In this document: positions 55,313 to 64,000 of the stretch, in pieces
How the letters are laid out: each line of letters starts with the position of its first letter
Numbering within the stretch: the stretch's first letter is position 1
Source of the DNA: Rostrohypoxylon terebratum
Taxonomy: Eukaryota; Ascomycota; Sordariomycetes; Xylariales; Hypoxylaceae
Direction of reading: 5' to 3'
DNA: 64,000 nt
NCBI GenBank assembly: GCA_022497145.1
Contig: MU385929.1
Coordinates: forward strand, 1-64,000
Notes under the pieces: generated by a model
Seen by the model: only the letters and a program-made list of their open reading frames with translations
What the model was told of the DNA's origin: nothing
Database searches by the model: none
Translations under genes and position numbers: made by a program

Positions 55313-56031
55313 TTAAACCTCAAGCAGTTTCAACAATCCTGACCCCGCCAATATGAGATTCCTCTGTTGACTGTTTCCGAGAGCTTTATTATCCAAAACG
55401 CATGCCGTAGTCGATACTTTCGAGTCTTCTATGCCAATAACTCCGTTGACTTGGTTTGCGTTGCCCCAGGATTCATTTCTTTCCAGAAATAGACGGTTGC
55501 TGGGCTCTGGTGCCCGGTTCAAAAAGTTGTTCCTCAACTCCCCCGCTATGCTAACATTAACCACCCCTATTTGAAGCATCAGGTCACCCTTCGCCATATC
55601 CAGTCGTTTTAACACGTCATTCAACTTCGCGTCATCTCTCTCTGCCCGAACTAGGGCATGCAAGCCTTGTCGGAAGGTGCTTTTGTGTTGACGCAGGGCC
55701 ATAACTTCTAGGATCTTGTGAAGTTCAAGCGCAATAGAATTGATTCGTCCAACTCGCGCATGAATCTCTGGTATATGAAGTTCAGGTCGGCGCTTTACTG
55801 TTTGAATGATATCAAATAGGCTCCGAGCTTCTGATTTTGTGTCTTCGAAGACTTTGGGGGCAGATTTGACGCTCTCGCGAGCCATGTCAATTTGCTGCCA
55901 AAGCTCAATTACTTGTGCGATCAACTGCGCAACGGCAGCAGCCGAGCTCACCACATCCTAAATTTTCAAATGGAACCGTTAGTATGCAAACAACGCTAGA
56001 ATTAAAGTACGGAAACGATAATACTCACCAT
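55313..56031 (-). CDS. SesA/NACHT-N-like helical protein with HET-s-motif-like C-terminal repeats
   Basis: The ATG is a complete 3-nt first exon (56029-56031). It is followed by GTGAGT, a TACTAAC branch site and an ATTTAG acceptor, then exon 55313-55957; 215 aa starting MDVVSSAAAVAQLIAQVIEL. The N-terminal 140 residues are all-helical with the features of fungal SesA/STAND N-terminal domains (Ala-rich start, KSEARSLFDIIQTVK). No NACHT follows. The C-terminus holds two similar units, ERNESWGNANQVNGVIG (about 160-176) and LDNKALGNSQQRNLI (about 189-203). They share N-x4-G-N-x2-Q-x-N spacing, like the paired pseudo-repeats of HET-s-related amyloid motifs. It could be a prion-type signalling or effector protein. 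The repeat reading is inference. Confidence 0.65.
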
Positions 56032-57981
56032 CGGTAGTAAGGAATATAATATTTCAGGGTGAAACTTTTTCTAGACAGACTTTACAGCGAGTTGAATACA
56101 CGAAGATTTTGAAAATTTAAAGCGTGAGCATCGATTACACATAGGTCATACGAGCACTGCGGATTCGTGACAATGCCTGACTGGTAACTCCACTACCGGC
56201 TATCGTGGCAACAATTCTACCTAATCATTAGAACATTCTGCCAGTCATTGGTAAAACGATGGGGCAAATAAAAAAAAAGAAGATAGAGCCGACATATAAG
56301 GATACGGCACCCGGGATATTCGAAATATTTGAGCCCTCGCTTAGTAGGCATGGCCCCTAACGATAGGTATCTCAGGGCTATCGACTAATCATGGGTTATT
56401 TCGGGGGGAGAAACCTTGGAAGCCCTATTGTGGCCATTGCATGCACGCCACGCACGGAGACATACGAGTACGATAAAACGAGATATTACTACGAAAATAC
56501 CTACCTACATATTCATGACGGTGCATCTGCTTAGGTGCCTAGGCAAGGCATAATATAAGTAGGTACTTATGTCTTACATAGTATAATGCTTGCAAAGTAC
56601 TTACTTACCTATGTATCTAATACTTAAGAAAAATGTATAAAATGATGTGTATGCAGCATAGGTACCTGTTACCTCCTCTGGGTACCAGCTCACGAATCTC
56701 GGATTAACGAATATTCCATGGGAACAACTTCCAATCAAACACCACATTCCACATTTATTAATCATTACTCCTTTTTCAACTATGGGACCACAACAACCAC
56801 CTAACTCGAAACACCACTCACTTGGATCATAGATAGATATCTATGACCTTATATGCCTTATTGACTTTGGGATGTCACTGTTATTTTGACATATTCACCA
56901 AATCTTGGGTACCTACGAGTGATTAAAGATTCGTCGTCTATCTACGAACTGGGTATGACTACCTAGTAGGTAGTAACGAGAAACCTCTAGGTTTACTACC
57001 AACATCTATGTGTATGCCATGATACCATCCCATATTAACATATAATACCACAGTATGGTATTATCTATTAAAGGAGACTTTGGTATGGTATGGAAATATG
57101 AGCTCAACATGCATACCGCCAACTTTGGCAACCGGGAGGTTTGCGGCGCTATTGGGACAGGGATCACCTAGGGATTGAAGATGAGGATGGTACATCTTTC
57201 GACTTGGAATCTGGCTTAGCACACTAGAGAATGACGGCACCGCACTATGTGCTGTCCTCGGAAGCAAGATAGTTCCACTCTCTACTATTGGCAAGCGGTA
57301 TGGACGGCGTTGCTACTGCATCCACTACCCGGAGGACTTACTCGAAAGGGTGGCCATGAGTGTGAAACCCCTCACCGATACTTCTAGTGACGGCATAAGA
57401 GCTGCATCTGATAGACCTGTCACGTTGCATACCGCTCCATTCTTCCCATAGCCGGCTAGGGTCATTTCTGCAATAACTACACAGCCTGCAGCACAGGAAG
57501 CAAGAACGGGCATACGTATGTAAGAAAATGAAAACTGTGATGTTACTGACCACCCTTATTGGATGTCTGAGTCCTGTCGTACCAGCATATGTCAGTCTTG
57601 GAACTCAGGAGTTGCATTATGAGTGGACTGATCGTGAGCATGGAAGACTAGTCATTGGTAACGGTTGACTTTGTCTTACTCACCATCCTCTACGGACTTT
57701 TTGGTCCATGCAAGGTTCCCAAATAGGAGGATGGTTGTATGGAAATCGAAAAAAAGGGGGGGGAGATAAAATTTTTCAGACGGCGGATATTCCTACTAGG
57801 AATAGTTATCGGCTATCAACAAGCCTCCTGATGTGAGATGAAGTACCCAGCAAATTAATATTTTCTAGGGGTATTATTAGTCTTGGAGAAATCCGGCATC
57901 ATTAATTCCATCTCAATGGTGCCCTCAGAATCTCATTTTCTCATTGTGGGAAAAGTTATTTGCAACAAGTCGAGTAGAAAT
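56032..57981. other. Intergenic; two uncertain minus-strand frames
   Basis: Open frames at 57061-57294 (GTILLPRTAHSAVPSFSS) and 57325-57513 (CVVIAEMTLAGYGKNG) look somewhat protein-like. A GTAAGT donor at about 57339 lies between them, but the phases I tried do not join. No family is recognised. The rest is AT-rich with scattered TACCTAGGTA words. Confidence 0.35.
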
Positions 57982-60536
57982 ATGGGCCAACTTAATTCAA
58001 AGCTAATCGCTGGCACGGCAGCCCCTAATGTGCCAAAAGATCGGATACAGGTGGCGATCCCGAACACCGGCAATAGCGTGTCTGCTCTCGCTCCTATAGA
58101 CGGTCCTCGAATAGATCCAACGCCTCAGAATTCTATTGAAGAACAAGCCCCCCGAACTCCTCCACCGAAGCACAGGAGAGACTCTACCAGGGCTCCTTCC
58201 AGCAGTGGCTGTTATGCGAACACTGTAGTTGATTCGGAATCACCTGCGAGCCCCAAACACCACTGGAATAGGGGCTATTCCGTTAGTTTCCCGTTCATCT
58301 TCATACCTGAGTATTGCAACCCATCGCATAGACATCCATTAATCGCATACCTACTCATTCACAGATGGTCAATTTCCCAACTCATCGGCCTTCCCCCTCA
58401 GATAACGAAGCACCCAGTAGCATATGCTCCCTGATAAATGGCGAGCAGGCTTTCAGGAGACATCCCAGGAAGCCTAGCCTAGAGATCGTCTGCCCAAATC
58501 TAAACGAGCTTTTTAGGGCTATCACTGATCCGTTGATCAAATACCAGGGAGCTAGTCGATTACCAAGGTTCATCGTCAATGAACCATATGAGCTAATCTT
58601 TCACATCAGAAAGAAGATCCTACAGAGCCAACATCAAGATACAGATGACCATAGCAAAGACCACGTACAAGCCCTATTCGACTTCATCCAGAAGAAGAGT
58701 CCAGTTGCCTGGGAAAAGCTTGACGAGATAAACGATGGAAGGTGTTACGATATCGCTTTCAAAGAGCTTTGGCTACTATACCCACCTGGAGAAACTGTAT
58801 TCAATAGGGACGAGGGGGAGTGGAGGTCGTATAAGGTTGATAGAATTGAGATTAACTCTGAGTTGAATCCGGAAAGTCTTGTGATTCACTGCTGGTTTCT
58901 TGACTTTGACAAGACAGGAAAGTGGCTTGTACCACAGATGAAAGCATTCTGCGTACCTTCGTACTCCTCGGAGCGGCCGATAAAAACACTCGATGTTATA
59001 CCTCATTGGTGCTGCGATAAGCTCAGCCAGAAGTTGATTGAGCGAGGAAACGATTATTGGAAGTACGGGCATGTTGTATCGTACAAACAATATGACGGGG
59101 ATGCTTGGCCAAGAGCGCCACAAGAGGTACCTAATAGCACTGCTTATGAACGTTCATATCATCTTGATAAACACTAACCAAGTTCTTAGGGGCCACTCAA
59201 TGTCATAGTAGACTACGTGACCTCTAGTAAACATCGACAAGACGTTGGACCAAACAAACCACAATGTGGTGGGGTCGTATGCTCTATTTGTCAAGCGAAG
59301 GCGGTCCAACTAGAGCCATATCCTAGCAATGCTCCTCACGACAGTGAAGTATGTGGAATAACGCAGGCAGTAAGTTATTCGGGCCATGCCACAAAAGAGG
59401 AAAGTACAAATTTCCTGATGTTCTGCCCCGCTCGAATGTGGGCGTTCTCCCTGCGGCACAAGTCCTGGAAAATAGTTCAGGTACAGGAACTCAGCGAAGT
59501 CCAATCTCAGTGTGAATCGTTCGATAAATTACAGATCAAGAATGACAGAAAGAAGGATCTTGAGCGTGTGATTTGTGGTCACTTCAAGAACAGCAATGGT
59601 AACCTTGACCTTATCATGGGAAAGGGGCTAGGTCTGAATGTCCTCTTGCATGGCAACCCTGGGACTGGGAAGACGTTAACTGTTGGTGAGTTTTCCTTTA
59701 CTTCCATGGCCACTTGATGCCAGTATCACACTATTAGCTGACTGGTTTGGTTTCACAATTTTTAGAATCCCTCTGTGAAAAGAATCGGATACCCCTCTAT
59801 ATGTTGACATGCGGTGAGTTGGGAAATGACACTGATGCATTTGAGGACCGCCTTCAGATTGCTTTCCTCCGTGCCGCAAACTGGAGGGCCATCCTATTGC
59901 TAGAAGAGGCCGATATCTTCATTCGAAGACGAGAACGAGAGATTCAGCATTGCGCAATAGTGTCCAGTTTCCTCAATAAGCTAGATTATTCGCAAGCTGT
60001 GGTCTTCATGGCCACCAACCGAATTAAGGTATTGGATGAAGCACTTATTTCTCGGGTTCATATCATGTTGGAATTCCCAGACTTCAACTTTTCAGCCCAG
60101 CAAGAGATCTGGAAAGATGCGATCTCTCGTCTCCGGGATGTTAAACAGGATGACAGAAACCAACTCGAATTCTGGGTGGGAGAAGAGCTCTCTGGACAAG
60201 GGCCTGTTAATATGAATGGCAGACAGATAAGGAACTGCATTAGTGCTGCTGTTGCCTTAGCCCAAGGGAGGGAAGAGAACTGGGACGGTAAGTCGATTTT
60301 CGGCCCTACTTATAAGTGACACTGCCCCGCTACATGATCCATCATCATGGCATCTACACATATCAATCACTAACCCAGATCTTCTAGGGAGCCTCAAAGT
60401 ACTTGATGTCCGAAAGGTACTTAGTCTCGGAAAAGAGTTCATGGAGTTTGTCCGTCAAGGGGATAACCCTGATATTGGTGCAATGATGGAAGCAAGGGAT
60501 AGGAAAGCGATCTTAGCACAGCAAGCGGCCCCCTAG
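57982..60536 (+). CDS. Fungal AAA ATPase with DUF7025-type N-terminal region, 742 aa
   Basis: Five exons, 57982-58281, 58365-59126, 59190-59685, 59766-60287 and 60388-60536, with introns of 63-100 nt and all phases consistent. The N-terminal 100 residues are disordered. The middle region (EIVCPNLNELFRAITD, FKELWLLYPPGETVF, EGPLNVIVDYV, FLMFCPARMWAFSLRHKSW) matches the DUF7025 region found before AAA modules in fungi. The ATPase has walker A GNPGTGKT (509-516), walker B ILLLEEAD (562-569, Glu in place of the usual first Asp), ATNR, and SRVHIMLEFPDF. The chosen start MGQLNSK has Gly2, Ser6 and Lys7, which fits an N-myristoylation signal; in-frame sequence upstream offers an ATG too. Substrate is unknown. 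Confidence 0.82.
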
Positions 60537-60605
60537 GCCCTAACCTATAATGATAATGACATTTATTAGGTATGAGAAGTATCCTTAGATATTACGGGTG
60601 ATATC

Positions 60606-61749
60606 TTAGGATGGTGGATCGTACAATTCGATTATTCTGAAAGCCTTAATATCCATAAAGTAATCTGCTACTTTAAGGTGCCCACTAATTACCATTATCT
60701 TGACTAAAATATTTTGATCCCATAAGGTCTCTGATATTGTTTCCAGAGATTTAACAAATGCGCTGAATGTCGCGTCGTCAGACTCTGCAAGTATATAATC
60801 GACACGACCAAGGACGATTAGGAGTTTCTTTATGCCAGTCTGCTTGACACAGTTGATAAAAAGGTCCCAAAACTGCCCAATCTCAATATTTCCAACGCTT
60901 GGTTGTTGCGTCATCAACTCAGATTGGCGTACACCATCGAATCTATCCTGGTATGTTTCAATGAGTTGGCCAATAAGGTCTTGGATCAAGAACTCCCGTC
61001 GCCTTCTTTTCTTATCATTGAAGTTTAAACCACATAAGTGAGCTGCAAAAGGAACCATATGTTCTCTCGGCCTCAAATGTGTGATCTCCAGCAGAAGATT
61101 AGTCGTCCAGCTGCCGTTGCCCTCATTTCCAGCCACTAACAGTATCTGGTGATCTGTCGCCCCCATCCATTGATGAAGAATATTAAAATGGTCGTCGCTT
61201 AATTGATTCAAGACTGACAACCGTTCTTCGTTTCTTGCGACATGGGTTCTAATTTCATATTTAAACATATTGAGGCCTGGTAATCGTACATCCCCGTGCT
61301 GACAGGAGGGCGGCTTTTTCTCAACTTCCTCTTTTGCCCCTCCCCCTTGCACGAGACTCAGGAAGAAATCTCTAACTATTCTGAAGTTAGTAAGAAAAAA
61401 AACCATGGAAACACACTGACAGAGCCAACTAACGTGTATTATTCAAAGTTTCTGACATTGGGACGGTTTTGCGTTCTTGCAATCCCTTCGTAAACGATGT
61501 AGATAGCTTGTCGTGCCGGCCGTGTTGATGTATTGTAAGATAGGCGTTGTAGGTGACGCTATTACTGACAGCGTTGATTTGTTTCGAATTCTCTCTAGCT
61601 ATATTTTGACTAATGTCATGATTCGACGTGGCAGACATTATTTCCAGACATAAGGCAGCACTGGACGTGGTGGGCTCTGACAGGACCGATATAATCCTGC
61701 CAAGTAGTGTTCTTGAATGAGGCAGCGTGTAATATACAAGAATCCTCAT
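60606..61749 (-). CDS. Degenerate STAND/NACHT-type P-loop protein (5' end uncertain)
   Basis: Two exons, 61434-61749 and 60606-61375, with a 58-nt intron (GTTAGT, TACTAAC branch, AATAG) joining NNT to LRDFFLSL; about 361 aa. After a helical N-terminus comes a nucleotide-binding-like core: HFNILHQWMGATDHQILLVAGNEGNGSW, AAHLCGLNFND, FLIQDLIGQLIETY, QFWDLFINCVKQTG, KKLLIVLGRVDYIL and KIMVISG. This follows the order of fungal NACHT proteins. The walker A is GNEGNGSW without the Lys-Ser/Thr, and the walker B has only one acidic residue, so ATP binding is doubtful. No C-terminal repeats follow. It ends 69 bp from the AAA gene, tail to tail. Further 5' exons may exist up to 61994. Confidence 0.55.
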
Positions 61750-62925
61750 CAATCGCCAGTGCCCTTTGTGACAAGCTAGGCTGCGAAGATATATAGCGCG
61801 GCGCAAGATGCAATTGGATTAGACTGAGGCGATGCTAGAGCCTTGGAGAATGCATCCAATCTCAACCGTGCATGTGAACAACAAGAGGTACTTGATAGTA
61901 ACCTGCCATCAGCACTAGAGCTTATGCCGATTCCCCACGTCCTCTCGATGAGATCTCGCCAGCAATGTCCGAAACCCCGATGAGGCTGAGTCACCTATCA
62001 GCAAAGCCCATCACATGCATGCATGTCTAATGTATTACTACTCCTGGCATATTAATGGAAGTACATCCGTTTACAGAATCGGACAACCAATTATTCCGTT
62101 TCGCAAGCTATATTACGGTAATAATTCCGTAAGTAAAAAGAAATTCTAGAATAATATGTAACTCTAGATGTTTTAGCCTCCCTATAAACGTGGCTAGGTA
62201 TTATGACAGCGAACTCGATCAAAACTAGTGCAAGAAAGGCCTAGACGTGAGGTCCACCGCACGGTGGAATTATCAATCTAGTCCCCGGCTAGGTATGAGC
62301 ACTAATTATTCTGCATTAATATATTAAGCCATATGGTCTCTCGGAGGTTAATCGACGCAACGATGCCAGTCTGAGAATTGAAGAACTAAAAAAAACCCCG
62401 GCCGGAAAGTTCATAATATCATTTATTGATAATCAACCCTGGAATTTATCGTGTCATCGCACTAATCCTTGCGGCCAAGGAGATCATCCTAGATCATGCT
62501 CCCCTGAGTTATTACATGAGGCTCCCCTGAGCCTAAACCCTAGGTAACCAATGGAGTAAATAACCAGGTAAGCGCAATAATGAAAAGCTTGTCAATGAGT
62601 CTAAACACCAGTCTAAACACGACCAGGATAATAAGAATGATGTGGTATTCGGTCTAATTCGGTTAATTGGTTTCGGACGTTATCCTGACAGTTTCACTAC
62701 TTGAGTCTTAATTATCATATTTATTAACAACAGGTCCTGCTGGCGCTCATACTTAACTTATTCTACATCCTGAGAACTTTAGGTATAGGTATCTTACAGT
62801 TTCGACGCACCTAATCCCAAGCACCTGGAGTGTCTTGTAGTTATTCACTTCTCAGCCTGGAGCTTTTGTTTTAATTTTAATGATTAATTTTTCCCTTCTA
62901 TTGCCTTGTTAGCGAATCAATCAAA
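61750..62925. other. Intergenic / 5' flank of the STAND-like gene
   Basis: Minus-strand frame 61776-61994 (ALASPQSNPIASCAALYIF) may hold an upstream exon of the STAND-like gene but cannot be joined. From 62000 onward the sequence is AT-rich with no supported gene; GCTCCCCTGAG is directly repeated at about 62498-62531. Confidence 0.4.
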
Positions 62926-63485
62926 ATGCACTCGTTTTCGACGACAATCTCGAAGTTGCCTCCAATATACGAAGCACTCGAAGACGAGTTCGAGAAGGGA
63001 GAGGCAAGCTACTTTACAGAACCCGTACTTCAACATTCGAACTCTTATAGACCTCGAGGTTACTGCCGTCAAAATACATCACAGACTGCATGCATTGTCA
63101 TTGGCGCATTCGTTTTGGGTATAATTTTCACATTATTCATAATGGTACTCAACACACTTGGTACCATCAATACGGAAGCTACAAGACTGGATTTCTGGAA
63201 GAGAAATTCTGTAGGTGAGCCTCCGGCGAGCACCCCCTATGTACCGCCATGTTTATTCAGCATATCTGACATTTCTTTTCTCTACCAGTTCCTCCCAATT
63301 CAATCGACCTCGAGCAAGTCCGCTTCGAATTGCCGGTAGACCTCACGCAAAATGGGAGTGAATTTACTATCGCTCAACCCGACAACATATCCTTCGTAGG
63401 AACAGCGAAAAAAGTTGACTATGCGTGGGAACGAGTTATGCATCGCGACATTTATTCGGAAACACCGCTTCACGAACTAGAATAA
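62926..63485 (+). CDS. UstYa-like (DUF3328) protein, truncated
   Basis: Two exons, 62926-63214 and 63289-63485, with a 74-nt intron (GTGAGC...TACCAG); 161 aa. A cytoplasmic N-terminus is followed by one membrane helix (TACIVIGAFVLGIIFTLFIM). The lumenal part includes VPPNSIDLEQVRFELPVDL and KVDYAWERVMHRDIY, the N-terminal half of the UstYa pattern (short motif with D.AW). The frame stops at TAA 63483-63485 before either HxxHC motif that the family needs for oxidative cyclisation of ribosomal peptides. Downstream sequence holds out-of-frame remnants (ALHICRKFDTIQYF). It is probably a pseudogene or a non-catalytic fragment. No precursor-peptide gene is visible nearby. Confidence 0.55.
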
Positions 63486-64000
63486 CCCGGTTTGTTATTC
63501 ATTGATGGTTGTCATTGAATTTCACGTACCTAACCTTTTCGGTAGACCTCAGTTTGGATTAATTGCGACAATCAATACGGCGCTGGGAGAGTACCACTGT
63601 AATCCCCGTAAAGCATTTCGAAGGACCGGTAGTGAGCTTGTGAAGACCGATGCGCTTCACATTTGCCGGAAGTTTGACACGATTCAGTACTTCATCTTTA
63701 GGTTAAGAGGTTTAACGGGAGTTCGTTCGTTCCTGGGCCTAATGGCCCATGGGTGGATTGATGCTTCCAATGATGCATTTTAAATTTATATACCTACCTA
63801 CTAGGTACCTAAATAAGCTGTCAACCAATGTTAATAATGACTTACCCAGGTATACATGTCTTTCTAAACGGATGTTGCGGTCCGCACGACGGACAAAGGC
63901 AGCTGCCCTGCTCATGAGCCAATCATGTCAAAGGAGCCGACTCAAATAGGAAATGTCTCCACATACAAGCTCCAGTTTTACCGTAAAATCCGCCGGCACG
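63486..64000 (+). other. Possible decayed 3' half of the UstYa-like gene, then spacer
   Basis: A 93-codon frame at 63502-63783 includes TDALHICRKFDTIQYFIFRL, which weakly recalls the HxLHC...R region of UstYa-like proteins, but it lies out of frame with the upstream exons. A TACCTACTAGGTACC motif is at about 63793-63809. Nothing else is supported to the window end. Confidence 0.3.

Noticed and set aside
1..64000. tRNA, rRNA and CRISPR-like features
   Set aside because: I found no convincing tRNA T-arm/anticodon layout, no rRNA-like block and no spaced direct repeats of CRISPR type; tandem words seen are simple microsatellites.

Overview
This window looks like nuclear DNA of a filamentous ascomycete (Pezizomycotina, probably Sordariomycetes). 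The evidence is short introns of about 45-155 nt with GTRNGT donors and CTAAC-like branch sites, fungal-only families (HET, DUF6594, PTH11-type rhodopsin, SesA-like, UstYa-like), and housekeeping genes with clear fungal orthologues. I assembled the spliced models by hand. Wherever I report exons, frames and phases were checked base by base.

Layout. 0-3 kb: the 3' end of a single-pass membrane protein, a small orphan gene with a decayed tandem copy, and a two-exon fungal family of unknown function. 3.5-9 kb: a LITAF-like membrane zinc protein, a HET-domain gene and a DEDDh RNA exonuclease. 10.2-17.9 kb: a likely cell-death/allorecognition block. It holds a 289-aa beta-rich protein with gasdermin-like layout, a five-exon 905-aa NLR-like protein ending in a subtilisin protease, and, divergent from it, a 925-aa C2H2/ankyrin protein. 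18.4-21.6 kb: a ribokinase pseudogene and a DUF6594 membrane protein. 22.8 kb: a foldback (MITE-like) element. 23-31 kb: mitochondrial GatB/PET112, a glyoxalase-like protein, a mitochondrial-type J-protein and DHH1 RNA helicase. 33-34.3 kb: a PTH11-type rhodopsin-like protein. 37.9-42.9 kb: a double cyanovirin-N-homology protein and the AMSH/sst2 deubiquitinase. 43.9-47.5 kb: a pseudogene and a PaaI-like thioesterase with a frame break. 47.7-54.5 kb: prefoldin 6, VPS4, NOP56 and a tiny ubiquitin-like protein. 55.3-61.8 kb: a second allorecognition-type block with a SesA-like protein carrying two amyloid-motif-like repeats, a DUF7025/AAA ATPase and a degenerate STAND-type P-loop protein. The window ends in a truncated UstYa-like gene.

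How the genes fit together. AMSH and VPS4 both belong to the ESCRT/multivesicular-body route, and LITAF proteins are also endosomal; since ESCRT repairs pore damage, this is a notable but possibly accidental neighbourhood next to death-type genes. DHH1 (mRNA decay), the exonuclease, NOP56 (box C/D snoRNP) and PET112 (mitochondrial tRNA amidation) are core RNA genes. Intergenic DNA is strewn with nested CCTAGG/ACCTAGGTA motifs that I saw only outside coding sequence. Several pseudogenes carry stops explainable by C-to-T change.

The strongest candidate for an undescribed system is the 10.2-14.7 kb protease plus beta-rich effector pair. It resembles the known HET-Q1/HET-Q2 gasdermin-protease arrangement, but with a longer NLR-like N-terminal region on the protease.
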